A DNA stretch of 64,000 nt from Sphingomonas ginsengisoli An et al. 2013. GTDB lineage: Bacteria; Pseudomonadota; Alphaproteobacteria; Sphingomonadales; Sphingomonadaceae. Made by a program: the position numbers and the translations under genes. The stretch lies in assembly GCF_009363895.1 (NCBI RefSeq), contig NZ_CP045434.1, positions 2,870,501 to 2,934,500 of the forward strand. The letters run 5' to 3'. The notes beneath the pieces were generated by a model. It did no database searches and was not told the DNA's origin. It saw only the letters and a program-made list of their open reading frames with translations. This document shows, piece by piece, positions 1 to 10,107 of this stretch (position 1 is its first letter; the number at the start of each line of letters is the position of its first letter).

Positions 1-221
1 ATGGAGAACAGGCTGCGCATCTTGCCGTCGATCAGGACGAGGTTGACCGCCCACAGCCACAGGTCGGCGCCGGTGTGGCCGCCGTATGCGCCGGGGTTGA
101 AATACGCCCCCTCGATCATCGCGAAGGCGACCACGTTGACCGAGAAGATCCCCATCACCGCGACCCCGCGGATGAGGTCGAGCGTGGCGATGCGGTCGGC
201 GGGAGCGGCGACGCTGCTCAT
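1..221 (-). CDS. DUF418-type (YeiB-like) membrane protein, N-terminal fragment
   Basis: Only the first 73 codons lie in the window; the gene runs off the left edge. The N-terminus has the DUF418/YeiB signature: a short cytoplasmic start, then R-x-x-x-LDLIRGVAVMGIFSVNVVAFA, which is the conserved L-D-x-x-R-G-x-A-x-x-G-I-x-x-x-N pattern entering the first membrane helix, followed by a loop rich in Gly and Tyr. Family members are multi-pass inner membrane proteins of unproven function, distantly related to acyltransferase-like membrane domains. The ATG overlaps the TGA of the upstream small membrane protein by 4 bp (ATGA), so the two are probably co-translated. Family call is good; function unknown. 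Confidence 0.75.
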   Translation of the reverse strand, partial: MSSVAAPADRIATLDLIRGVAVMGIFSVNVVAFAMIEGAYFNPGAYGGHTGADLWLWAVNLVLIDGKMRSLFS

Positions 222-673
222 GCGAGCGGCCGCGTGGCCGGCAGGAAGCGCGCGGCGATCAGCGCAGTCGGAATGCCGACGAGGATGAGGTGGGCGAACA
301 ATTGTGTGCTGATCGCCAGCCCCGACGGCGGGAAGGGCGGGTGGAAGCGCAGCGGCACCACGACCAGATTCATGACGATGTAGGTGAGGAGGCCGTAGCC
401 AAGGCCGCTCAGCAGCGGGCGGCGGAGCAGGATCGGCCACTGGCTGGCGAGGAAGACGAACACCGCGACCATGATCGCCATCAGCGCGTAGTGGACGACG
501 AGGCCGAGCAGCGCGCCGCCGGTCTCCATCCCGCTCGCGGCGGGAAACGGCCCGCTGGCGACGTAGCGGAGCATCGCCCCGATCTCCTTGCCGCGGCTCA
601 AGGTCAGAAAAATCGCGAGAAGGATGTCGAGCGTCCCGCAAAGCGCGGTGGCGAGTGCAATCGGCCTCAGCAT
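218..673 (-). CDS. Small integral membrane protein, unknown function
   Basis: A 151-residue protein made almost entirely of hydrophobic segments: roughly residues 5-25, 52-77, 88-112 and 122-145 look like four membrane helices, with a Tyr/Met-rich third segment (YGLLTYIVMNLVVVPL). I do not recognise a named family with certainty; the pattern of a Pro-Leu-x-x-G-x-x-Y-G turn before an MN motif resembles uncharacterised YagU-like membrane proteins. It is the upstream partner of the DUF418 gene (4 bp stop/start overlap), and lies 70 bp downstream of purL on the same strand, so it may be transcribed from the purL side. No catalytic motif is seen. Confidence 0.65.
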   Translation of the reverse strand: MLRPIALATALCGTLDILLAIFLTLSRGKEIGAMLRYVASGPFPAASGMETGGALLGLVVHYALMAIMVAVFVFLASQWPILLRRPLLSGLGYGLLTYIVMNLVVVPLRFHPPFPPSGLAISTQLFAHLILVGIPTALIAARFLPATRPLA

Positions 674-743
674 CCCAGTCCCCCGTTGCCCGCGGCCATC
701 CTAACAGGACGACCGTGGGCGGGGTAGGGGGCGGCGCCGCCGC

Positions 744-3014
<2,271 letters not shown>

Positions 3015-3039
3015 GCGCGCGCCTTAGCGGATGGCGCGC

Positions 3040-3072
3040 AAAACAAAACCCCGGCCGGTGAGGGCCGGGGTT
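3040..3072 (-). terminator. Rho-independent terminator of the lipoprotein gene
   Basis: Perfect 10 bp stem (3047-3056 with 3063-3072, AACCCCGGCC) and a 6-base loop. On the minus strand it is followed by TTTTGTTTTG, so it ends leftward transcription from the lipoprotein gene just before purL begins. Confidence 0.8.
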
Positions 3073-3100
3073 GGTGGAAGTGTCGAATTGCGCGAGCCGG

Positions 3101-3439
3101 TCAGGCCTTGCAGGACTGACCCTTGTAGGTGATCGTCGCGGCGTCGGCGCTGCCCTTGAGGTCAGGCGAATCCTTGGCGATGTCGGTCCCGGCCGGATCG
3201 GTCTTGTTCTTCTTCACGCGCGCGGCGCCGTTGCTCAGCCAGTCGATGTAGACGAGGCTGTTGTCCTTGCAGCGATAGACCTTGCTGGCGGTGATCGCCG
3301 GCGGCAGCTCGACCGGCGCGGCATTGGCGAGCTGGTTGGCCATCGGATCGGGCGGACCGTTGTCGACGATGGTGTGCTGTTGGCAGCCAGCGACGGCAAA
3401 CGCCGCGGCGATCGGGAGCAGGAGGAGGTTGCGGTTCAT
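3101..3439 (-). CDS. Small lipoprotein, unknown function
   Basis: 112 residues from the ATG at 3439. This start is chosen over the longer frame because it puts a standard lipoprotein signal at the N-terminus: MNRN, a hydrophobic core, then the lipobox A-V-A-G-C at about residue 18. The mature part has a YRCKDNS...V segment and ends in YKGQSC, so it holds two well separated cysteines that may form a disulfide; this faintly recalls the MliC lysozyme-inhibitor fold but the match is too weak to name. It should sit in the outer or inner membrane facing the periplasm. A clear terminator follows at 3040-3072, so it is a single-gene unit. Confidence 0.7.
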   Translation of the reverse strand: MNRNLLLLPIAAAFAVAGCQQHTIVDNGPPDPMANQLANAAPVELPPAITASKVYRCKDNSLVYIDWLSNGAARVKKNKTDPAGTDIAKDSPDLKGSADAATITYKGQSCKA

Positions 3440-3560
3440 GACTCGGGCCTTTTGCGGCTGCAGCATGAACCGTCAATGGCCGATCGATGAAGGGTTGTTT
3501 GCAATGCCCCCGGAACGGGCATAGTCATGGGCCGGTCGTGGGGGAGGATTTGAGCTGGCG

Positions 3561-3776
3561 TTGGATAGCATGCAGCGCATCCGGTACGGCCTGACGGGGC
3601 TCGCCCTCGTCTTCCTGATCGTCCTGCTGGGAACCGCCATCGTGCGCAGCAGCGGCGAGCCCGAGACCAACAGCGTCAACGCCAGCGCGCCCAGCGATCC
3701 GCTGAGCGAATTGGGGGTCGCGCCAGGGCAGAACCCGGACGAGAACCAGGTCCACAACGTAACCAAGGCCAAGTGA
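3561..3776 (+). CDS. Small single-pass membrane protein
   Basis: About 70 residues with one N-terminal membrane helix (GLTGLALVFLIVLLGTAIV) followed by a polar tail ending in VTKAK. The start is not certain: a TTG at 3561 sits 13 bases after a GGAGG (3543-3547), while an ATG lies three codons later at 3570. The last codons overlap the GTG start of the next gene (GTGA), so the pair is translationally coupled. No family recognised. The pairing with a GldG-like periplasmic protein suggests a role in an envelope complex, but this is inference. Confidence 0.6.
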   Translation: MDSMQRIRYGLTGLALVFLIVLLGTAIVRSSGEPETNSVNASAPSDPLSELGVAPGQNPDENQVHNVTKAK

Positions 3777-4444
3777 TTAAGGCCATCGCGGCGGGGTCGC
3801 TCCTGCTCGGCTCGACCGCTTGCCAGCGCGCTGCGTCGCCCGTCGCGCCGCCGCCGAAACTCTTCCTCCTCACCGGCCTGCCGCTCGCTTTTGGTGAAAG
3901 TTTCACCCTCACCGCGCCGCCCTCGCCGGTGATGACCGCGCTGGAAGGCGCCTACCGCGTCCAATTGATCGACGGGCCCGAGGGGCTGCCGCCGCGCGGG
4001 CTGCTGCTCGCCGCGCAGCCGCGCGCGCTGACGGCCGAGCGGCTGGTCGCGCTCGACGCCTGGGTGCGGGGCGGGGGACGGCTGCTGCTGCTCGCCGATC
4101 CGCGGCTGACGTGGCCGAGTGCGCTCCGGCTCGGCGACCGCCAGCGACCGCCGACCAGCTTCGCCGACACCGGCCTTCTTGCCCACTGGGGGCTGCGCAG
4201 CGAGGCGCCGCTGCCGGGCGCGACCGCGACGCTCCGCTTCGTCGTCGCCGGCCAGACGCTCGCGAGCGACAGCCCCGGACGGCTGACCCGATCCGCCGGA
4301 TCCTGTCAGCTCGCTGTGGACGAACGCTCTGCCGATTGCCGGCTCGGGCAGGGAAGGGCGCTGGTCGTCGCCGACGCCGATTTCCTGCGGCTCGCGGGCG
4401 GACCGGAGGGCGTGGTCGCGATGCTCGGGGCGCTCAACCGCTAG
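3773..4444 (+). CDS. Putative lipoprotein with GldG/ABC_transp_aux-like fold
   Basis: 223 residues, starting at a GTG that overlaps the previous stop by 4 bp. The N-terminus is a lipoprotein-type signal (LLLGSTAC, Cys at about 17). The body contains the pattern LLLAAQPRALTAERLVALDAWVRGGGRLLLLADP, which is the characteristic core of the class I amidotransferase-like domain of GldG/ABC_transp_aux proteins: a strand, an Asp-x-W helix, then GG-R-x-L-L-L-x-D-P. Proteins of this kind are uncharacterised partners of ABC exporters or gliding complexes; no ABC gene is adjacent here. It is the last gene before the dcw control region, 286 bp upstream of mraZ. The fold is moderately supported, the function is unknown. 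Confidence 0.6.
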   Translation: MIKAIAAGSLLLGSTACQRAASPVAPPPKLFLLTGLPLAFGESFTLTAPPSPVMTALEGAYRVQLIDGPEGLPPRGLLLAAQPRALTAERLVALDAWVRGGGRLLLLADPRLTWPSALRLGDRQRPPTSFADTGLLAHWGLRSEAPLPGATATLRFVVAGQTLASDSPGRLTRSAGSCQLAVDERSADCRLGQGRALVVADADFLRLAGGPEGVVAMLGALNR

Positions 4445-4471
4445 CCGCCGCTGAGTCCCTTTCGCACAAGG

Positions 4472-4480
4472 TTATCCACA
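4472..4480 (+). promoter_or_regulatory. Single consensus DnaA box upstream of mraZ
   Basis: TTATCCACA, the exact DnaA-box consensus, 90 bp before the MraZ operator. One 9-mer can occur by chance in AT-poor DNA only rarely, but no second box is seen nearby. A GANTC site (GAGTC, 4453-4457) lies 15 bp upstream. Confidence 0.4.
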
Positions 4481-4563
4481 GCTTCCCGCACAGCGATTGC
4501 GCGTCTCGGGGCGGCGCAAACTGTGCCCCTGAAGCCGCAGAATTCCGCCAAAACGCATCATTG

Positions 4564-4608
4564 CCCATGAAATCCCATCAAATCCCATTGCTACCCATGC
4601 TAACCCGC
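4564..4608 (-). promoter_or_regulatory. MraZ operator: five TGGGN repeats at 10 bp spacing
   Basis: CCCAT occurs at 4564, 4574, 4584 and 4594, with a fifth, CCCGC, at 4604. Read on the minus strand these are TGGG-type repeats with an exact 10 bp period (5-base box, 5-base spacer), which is the arrangement known for the MraZ operator in E. coli and other bacteria (TGGGN separated by 5 bases). They lie 123-167 bp before mraZ in the dcw control region. This supports autorepression of the dcw cluster by MraZ. Confidence 0.8.
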
Positions 4609-4730
4609 GTTACACACATCCCCAGCGCGGGGCTGACCAACATTCGGTCACAGGGCGTCGGAGCGCACGGTGAGGCCGTGCATCCGGCGAACAGGGAAGC
4701 TTTGCCCGGCGCGGCGGGAGTGGTTGCGCG

Positions 4731-5222
4731 GTGGCATTGGAGCACCTGTTTCAGGGCAGTGCGCTCAATGCGGTAGACGCCAAGGGGCGCGTCTCCGTAC
4801 CCGCCTTCCTGCGCACCGTGATCGAGCGCCGCGGCGACTCGCGCACCATCGTCCTTGCCAAGCACGAGCAGTTCCAGGCCCTGAGCGCCTACGATCCCGC
4901 CTACGCGGCGCTCAAGCACGAGAAGCTCGAACGCCTGCTCGAGAAGCAGGAGACCGACCCCCAGGCGCAGCTCGAATATCAGCAGCGCAACCTGATGGCG
5001 TTCGCGGCGAGCGAGGAAGTGCCCTACGACAGTTCGGGCCGCATCCTCATGCCGCCGATGATGCGCCGCAAGGGCGGGATCGCCGACCTCGCGCTCTTCC
5101 TCGGCACCGGTGAGACCTTCCAGATCTGGAACCCCCAGACCTTCCTCGCCGACCCCAACATCCCGGAGGATTTGAAGGACATCTGCCGTTACCGGCTCGA
5201 AGAGCGGGGGATCAGCGCGTGA
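4731..5222 (+). CDS. mraZ: Transcriptional regulator MraZ
   Basis: First gene of the dcw cluster; a DNA-binding regulator of the AbrB-like double-psi barrel fold that represses its own operon. The 163 residues carry two copies of the SpoVT/MraZ motif: [17 protein letters not shown] near residue 13 and [16 protein letters not shown] near residue 99. The GTG start at 4731 follows GGGAG (4716-4720) by 10 bases and gives the expected F-x-G beginning ([13 protein letters not shown]). It is somewhat longer than the usual 145-150 residues, with the excess between the two halves ([14 protein letters not shown]). Five TGGG repeats upstream are its probable operator. The stop overlaps the rsmH start (GTGA). 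Confidence 0.95.
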   Translation: MALEHLFQGSALNAVDAKGRVSVPAFLRTVIERRGDSRTIVLAKHEQFQALSAYDPAYAALKHEKLERLLEKQETDPQAQLEYQQRNLMAFAASEEVPYDSSGRILMPPMMRRKGGIADLALFLGTGETFQIWNPQTFLADPNIPEDLKDICRYRLEERGISA

Positions 5223-6175
5223 TTGCTGTCCCCACCTCCGCTCAGGCCCACGTGCCGGTACTGGTCGATGAAGTCGTCGCTGCGCTCGCCGTGGTTCCTG
5301 GCGAAACGCTTGTCGACGGCACGTTCGGAGCTGGCGGCTATACGCGCGCTTTGCTCGGGGCGGGGGCGGGACGAGTGATCGGCTTCGATCGCGATCCGGA
5401 TGCGATCGCGAACGGGCCGGCACTCGTCCCTGCCGGCAATCTGACCCTAATCCACGACCGCTTTTCCCAGATGGACGCGGCGCTGGCCGAGCGTGACCTC
5501 GCGCCGGTCGACGGCGTCACGCTCGATATCGGCGTCTCCTCCATGCAGCTCGACCAGGCCGACCGCGGCTTCTCCTTCGCCAAGGACGGCCCGCTCGACA
5601 TGCGGATGAGCCAGGCCGGCCAGACCGCCGCCGACTTCCTCAACGAGGCCGATGAATCCGAGATCGCGCGCGTTATCCGCGATTATGGCGAGGAGCCGCG
5701 CGCCCGCACCGTCGCCCGCGCGATCGTCGCCGCCCGCCCGCTGACCCGCACGTCGGAGCTGCGGGCGGTGGTCCACAAGGCGCTCGGCCACCATGCGGGG
5801 ATGAAGACCGATCCCGCGACCAAGACCTTCCAGGCGATCCGCATCCACCTGAACGCCGAGCTCGAGGAGCTCGAGCAGGGCCTGCGCGCCGCCGAGCGCG
5901 TGCTGCGTCCCGGCGGCCGGCTGGCGGTGGTGACGTTCCATTCGCTCGAGGACCGGATCGTGAAGCGCTTCCTGCGTGACCGTAGCGGGGCGACGCCGGC
6001 CGGCTCGCGCCATCGCCCGACCGTCGCCGCCGGCCCGGCGCCGACCTTCGCCGCGGTCGCCAAGCCGGTCGGCCCGAGCGAGGCCGAACTCGTCCGCAAT
6101 CCGCGCGCCCGGTCTGCCCGGCTGCGCAGCGCCGTCCGCACCGACGCCCCCGCCTGGGAGGAGCTCGCCGCATGA
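5219..6175 (+). CDS. rsmH: 16S rRNA (cytosine1402-N4)-methyltransferase RsmH (MraW)
   Basis: Methylates N4 of C1402 in the ribosomal P site using S-adenosylmethionine. The 318 residues match the family: HVPVLVDEV near the start, the SAM loop [14 protein letters not shown] (about 34-47), [18 protein letters not shown] (about 101-118) and [12 protein letters not shown] (about 241-252) near the C-terminus. Second gene of the cluster, coupled to mraZ and to ftsL by 4 bp overlaps. GTG start at 5219. Confidence 0.97.
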   Translation: MIAVPTSAQAHVPVLVDEVVAALAVVPGETLVDGTFGAGGYTRALLGAGAGRVIGFDRDPDAIANGPALVPAGNLTLIHDRFSQMDAALAERDLAPVDGVTLDIGVSSMQLDQADRGFSFAKDGPLDMRMSQAGQTAADFLNEADESEIARVIRDYGEEPRARTVARAIVAARPLTRTSELRAVVHKALGHHAGMKTDPATKTFQAIRIHLNAELEELEQGLRAAERVLRPGGRLAVVTFHSLEDRIVKRFLRDRSGATPAGSRHRPTVAAGPAPTFAAVAKPVGPSEAELVRNPRARSARLRSAVRTDAPAWEELAA

Positions 6176-6852
6176 GCCTCAAGAGCTTCAAGTCCGTTGG
6201 CTGGGTTGCCGGCATCGCCGCCACCGCGCTCGGCTGCTACATGGTCAATCTCCAGGTCGCCTCCGAGCGCGCCTCGCTCGAAGAAACCGAGAACCGCATC
6301 GTTCTGGCGCAGCGCGACATCCGCCTGCTTCAGACCGAGATCGGCACTCGTGGGCGTTTGGCCCAGCTCGAGCAGTGGAACGTCAAGGTGCTCGCGCTGT
6401 CGGCGCCCAAGGCCAACCAGTTCCTCGAGGGCAGCTTCCAGCTCGCGACCCTCGCCGCGCCGCACAAGACGATGGACCCGTCGGCGCCGGTGGTGCTGGC
6501 CTCGGCTCCGGCGCCCAAGCCGTCGGCGCCAGTGGTGGATGATGACGGTCCGGTCAGCAACGCTGCGCCGGTCGCGGCGCCCGCCGTCGCCGCTGCGCCC
6601 AAGCCGGCCTCGCCGTCGGAGATGATGCACGTCGCCAGCTTCCGCCGCGACCTCGGCGGGTCGTCGACCGTGGCGCAGAAAACTGTGGAAAAGCCGGCGG
6701 TTCGGGCCACGGCGCCTGCGACGCCTGCGAAAACCGCTGCTAGCAAGGTAGCGGAGTCGGCGGCCCGACCGAAGCCCAAGGGCCTCGATCCGCTCGCCGC
6801 CCGACCGTCGACACCCAAGTCCAAGTCCAAGGAAGCCGCAACCGACCGATGA
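6172..6852 (+). CDS. ftsL: Cell division protein FtsL with a long C-terminal tail
   Basis: Bitopic inner membrane protein that, with FtsB and FtsQ, bridges the Z-ring and the septal synthase FtsW-FtsI. Residues about 8-27 form the membrane helix and 33-65 a short coiled coil ([32 protein letters not shown]), the usual FtsL core. The first 100 residues would be a complete FtsL; a further 125 residues rich in Ala, Pro, Lys and Val follow, with no recognisable domain, probably a disordered periplasmic tail. The position between rsmH and ftsI and the 4 bp overlaps on both sides make the assignment firm despite the poor sequence conservation of the family. Confidence 0.85.
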   Translation: MSLKSFKSVGWVAGIAATALGCYMVNLQVASERASLEETENRIVLAQRDIRLLQTEIGTRGRLAQLEQWNVKVLALSAPKANQFLEGSFQLATLAAPHKTMDPSAPVVLASAPAPKPSAPVVDDDGPVSNAAPVAAPAVAAAPKPASPSEMMHVASFRRDLGGSSTVAQKTVEKPAVRATAPATPAKTAASKVAESAARPKPKGLDPLAARPSTPKSKSKEAATDR

Positions 6853-8555
6853 ACGCGCCGACCCCCGCTCTCGTCGCCCGGCCCGAGCGGCTCCGCCTGG
6901 TCGGCCAGCGGCGGCAGACGCTCGCGGTGATGCACCAGCGGCTGATGTTCGGGATGCTGCTCTACGGCGGCATCGTTGCGCTGATCGTCCTTCGCCTGAT
7001 GTACCTCGCGGCGTTCGGCGACCATGCCGGGCGCAAGGGCATGGTGACCGCGCTGGTCCCGGCCCGCGGCGACATCGTCGACCGCAACGGCGAGCCGCTC
7101 GCGCGGACCATCGACGCCTGGACCATCGCGGTGCAGCCGGGCAAGGTCATCGGCGACAAGCTCGACCTCGCCCGCAAGCTTGCGGTGCTGATGCCCGAGC
7201 ATGACGCTGCCGGCTGGCTCGGGCTGCTGCGCTCGGACAAGCCGTTCATCTACGTCCGCCGCCGCGCATCGCCCGCGCTGGTCGAGCAGATCAACGCGCT
7301 CGGCGAGCCCGGCCTGGCATTGAGCCGCGAGCCCGACCGGCTCTACCCGCAGACCGACCTCGCCGCGCACGTGCTCGGCTTTACCAATATCGACGGCCAT
7401 GGCGCGGCGGGGATGGAGCGCGCGTTCGACGAGACGCTGACCAACCCCAACACCCGCGGCCAGCCGCTGGTGCTGTCGATCAATAGCTCGGTTCAGCAGG
7501 CGCTCGAACACGAGCTGCTCGACGCCAAGACCACCTTCTCGGCGTTGGGCGCGGCGGGCGTCATCATCGACATCCACACCGGCGAAGTGATGGCGATGGC
7601 CTCGCTCCCGCAATTGAACCCCAACGTTGCCGGCAATGCCGACCCCGAGGCGCGCTTCAACCGCGCGACCCAGGGCGTGTGGGAGCTTGGCTCGACCTTC
7701 AAGCCGTTCACCGTCGCCATGGCATTCGAGACCGGCAAGGTCCGCTCGATGGGGCAGATCTATCCCTGTCCGCTGGCGCTCAAGGCCTACGGTCGCACGA
7801 TCACCGACACTCACCCGTTCGGACGCGACTGCTCAGTCGCCGAGATCATGGAGGAAAGCTCCAACATCGGTACCGCCCAGATCGCCGCGCAGGTGGGGGC
7901 AACCGACCAGAAGCGCTACCTGAAAGCGATGGGCTTCCTCAATCCGATGCCGTTCGAGCTCAAGGAAAAAGGGCGTCCGCTCTACCCGCGCGACTGGACC
8001 CCACTCGACGTGATGACGGTCGGCTTCGGCCACTCGATCGCGGTCTCGCCGCTCCACCTCGCCACTGGCTATGCGACGCTCTTCAACGGCGGCGTCTTCC
8101 ACGCGCCGACTCTGCTCAAGGTCGGGCCGAACCACCCCGTCGCCCCCGGCCACCGCGTCTTCTCCGAAGAGACCAGCTACAAGATGCGCGCGCTTCTGCG
8201 GCTGGTGGTGATGAAGGGCACCGGCAAGCAGGCCGACGCGCCTGGCTACCGCGTCGGCGGCAAGACCGGCACCGCGGAAAAGATCGTCAATGGCCGCTAT
8301 TCGAAGAACGGCCTCAACGTCACCAGCTTCGCCGGCGTGTTCCCGATGGACGAGCCGCGCTATGCAATGGTGGTGATGCTCGACGAACCCAAGGCGACCG
8401 CGCAGACCTTCGGCTTCCGCACAGCCGGCTGGAACTCGGCCCCGACCTTCGGCAAGACGGTGGCGCGGATCGCCCCGATGCTCGGCATTCGGCCCGACAT
8501 GAACCGCGACGCCAACATGGCCGAGGTGCTGCCCTTCGTTCACGGGAAGAAGTAA
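6849..8555 (+). CDS. ftsI: Peptidoglycan transpeptidase FtsI (PBP3)
   Basis: Septal class B penicillin-binding protein, which crosslinks peptide stems at the division site as partner of FtsW. One membrane helix near residues 33-55, a pedestal/dimerisation domain starting with RGDIVDRNGEPLA, then the transpeptidase domain with all three active-site motifs: S-T-F-K at about 281, S-S-N at about 337 and K-T-G-T at about 471. Length 568 is typical for alphaproteobacteria. The ATG overlaps the ftsL stop; murE starts 7 bp after. Confidence 0.97.
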   Translation: MNAPTPALVARPERLRLVGQRRQTLAVMHQRLMFGMLLYGGIVALIVLRLMYLAAFGDHAGRKGMVTALVPARGDIVDRNGEPLARTIDAWTIAVQPGKVIGDKLDLARKLAVLMPEHDAAGWLGLLRSDKPFIYVRRRASPALVEQINALGEPGLALSREPDRLYPQTDLAAHVLGFTNIDGHGAAGMERAFDETLTNPNTRGQPLVLSINSSVQQALEHELLDAKTTFSALGAAGVIIDIHTGEVMAMASLPQLNPNVAGNADPEARFNRATQGVWELGSTFKPFTVAMAFETGKVRSMGQIYPCPLALKAYGRTITDTHPFGRDCSVAEIMEESSNIGTAQIAAQVGATDQKRYLKAMGFLNPMPFELKEKGRPLYPRDWTPLDVMTVGFGHSIAVSPLHLATGYATLFNGGVFHAPTLLKVGPNHPVAPGHRVFSEETSYKMRALLRLVVMKGTGKQADAPGYRVGGKTGTAEKIVNGRYSKNGLNVTSFAGVFPMDEPRYAMVVMLDEPKATAQTFGFRTAGWNSAPTFGKTVARIAPMLGIRPDMNRDANMAEVLPFVHGKK

Positions 8556-8562
8556 GCGCGCC

Positions 8563-9990
8563 ATGCGGCTGTCGGACATCGTGCCGGAGGCGGGCGAGCA
8601 GGAGGTCAGCGGCTTCGCGATCGATCATCGCAAGGTTGTCCCGGGCACCGTCTTCGGCGCCTTCCAGGGCAGCGTGCGTAATGGCGAGGACTTTATCCCC
8701 GCGGCGATCGAGCGCGGCGCGATCGCGGTGATCGCCCGGCCCGAGGCGCGGGTCGATGGCGCGCTCCACCTCGCCGACGCCGAACCGCGCCGCCGCTTCG
8801 CTCTGCTCGCCGCCCGCTTCTTCGCGCCCTATCCCGAGGTCACGGTCGCGGTCACCGGCACCAACGGCAAGACCTCGACCGTCGAGATGGCGCGGCAGTT
8901 GTGGCGGATGGCCGGCCACCGCTCGGCCTCGGTCGGAACGCTCGGCGTCACCACCGCAGACGACCAGGTTAAGACCGGGCTCACCACCCCCGACATCGTT
9001 ACCTTCCTCCACAATATGAGCGGCCTCAAGACGATGGGCATCGGCCACGTCGCTTATGAGGCGTCGAGCCACGGGCTCGACCAGTATCGCACTGAAGGGC
9101 TGCCGGTCCGCGCCGCCGCCTTCACCAACTTCTCGCGCGACCATCTCGACTACCACCAGACGATGGACGCCTATTTCGAAGCCAAGATGGCGCTGTTCGA
9201 GCGGGTGGTCGACGCCGACGGCGCCGCGGTGGTGTGGACCGGCGATCCCCGCAGCGAGGAAGTCGTCCTGCGCGCCAAGCGACGCGGGCTCAAGGTCGAG
9301 ACGGTCGGCCCCGGCGGCACGCTGATCGATCTCCAGCGCCAAAGCCCGAGCCCGCTCGGCCAGCAGCTCGACCTCGTCCATGCCGGCAAGCCGCACCTGC
9401 TCAAGCTGCCGCTGATCGGCGCCTACCAGGCGGCCAACGTGTTGACCGCGGCGGGGTTGGTGCTGGTCACCGGCGGCGACTGGGCGACCACCTTCGCCGG
9501 CATGGGCCGATTGAGTCCGGTGCGCGGGCGGCTCGAGCGGGCGGTCATCACCCGCGCCGGGGCGCCGGTCTACGTCGATTATGCCCACACTCCCGACGCG
9601 CTTGAGGCGGCGATTGCTGCGCTGCGCCCCCACGTCGCGGCCGAGAAGGGTGGCCGGCTGATCACCGTGTTCGGCGCCGGCGGCGACCGCGACGAGGGCA
9701 AGCGGCCGGAGATGGGCGCGGTTGCGGCACGGCTCAGCGATCTGGTGATTGTCACCGACGACAATCCGCGCAGCGAGGACCCCGCCAAGATCCGCGCCGA
9801 GGTGATTGCCGGCGCTCCGGGCGCGCGGGAGATTGGTGGCCGCCGCGAAGCGATCGCCGCCGCGATCGCCGACGCCGGCAAGGCCGACATCATCCTGCTC
9901 GCCGGCAAGGGACATGAAACCGTGCAGATCATCGGGGAGCGCACGCTCCCGTTCGACGACGCCGCCGTCGCCCGCGAGTGCGCGGCGTGA
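8563..9990 (+). CDS. murE: UDP-MurNAc-L-Ala-D-Glu:meso-diaminopimelate ligase MurE
   Basis: Cytoplasmic Mur ligase that adds the third residue of the stem peptide with ATP. 475 residues with the Mur ligase P-loop TGTNGKTSTVEM (about 99-110), the EASSHGLDQ and DHLDYHQTM segments, YVDYAHTPDALEAAI (C-terminal domain) and the DNPRSEDP motif near residue 402, which distinguishes enzymes that add meso-diaminopimelate from those adding lysine. So the organism has mDAP-type peptidoglycan. Separated from murF by a palindromic repeat rather than by the usual overlap. Confidence 0.97.
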   Translation: MRLSDIVPEAGEQEVSGFAIDHRKVVPGTVFGAFQGSVRNGEDFIPAAIERGAIAVIARPEARVDGALHLADAEPRRRFALLAARFFAPYPEVTVAVTGTNGKTSTVEMARQLWRMAGHRSASVGTLGVTTADDQVKTGLTTPDIVTFLHNMSGLKTMGIGHVAYEASSHGLDQYRTEGLPVRAAAFTNFSRDHLDYHQTMDAYFEAKMALFERVVDADGAAVVWTGDPRSEEVVLRAKRRGLKVETVGPGGTLIDLQRQSPSPLGQQLDLVHAGKPHLLKLPLIGAYQAANVLTAAGLVLVTGGDWATTFAGMGRLSPVRGRLERAVITRAGAPVYVDYAHTPDALEAAIAALRPHVAAEKGGRLITVFGAGGDRDEGKRPEMGAVAARLSDLVIVTDDNPRSEDPAKIRAEVIAGAPGAREIGGRREAIAAAIADAGKADIILLAGKGHETVQIIGERTLPFDDAAVARECAA

Positions 9991-10011
9991 GCAGGCAACG
10001 GATGCCATCAC

Positions 10012-10105
10012 CGCTCGTCCTGAGCGGAGGCCGCAGGCCGCAGTCGAAGGGCGTATGCGTGGCGAAGCGCCCTTCGACTTCGCTCCGCTCCGCTCAGGAC
10101 GAGCG
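10012..10105. repeat. Palindromic repeat element, copy 1 (murE-murF spacer)
   Basis: Inverted repeat of about 94 bp: CGCTCGTCCTGAGCGGAG at the left end pairs with CTCCGCTCAGGACGAGCG at the right end, and an inner arm (AGTCGAAGGGCG / CGCCCTTCGACT) flanks a 14-base centre. Two related copies are at 12735-12809 and 17801-17878. The right end supplies AGGA at 10096-10099, eight bases before the murF ATG, so the repeat also acts as murF's ribosome binding site. Confidence 0.85.
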
Positions 10106-10107
10106 TC

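Noticed and set aside
3524..3550. GGAAC upstream of the small membrane gene as an EcfG promoter
   Set aside because: No CGTT or GGTT 16-17 bases downstream (CGGTCG only).
4561..4610. Short regular repeats that could suggest a CRISPR-like array
   Set aside because: The unit is only 5 bases in a 10 bp period, no 28-37 base repeats or spacers, and no cas genes; it is the MraZ operator pattern.
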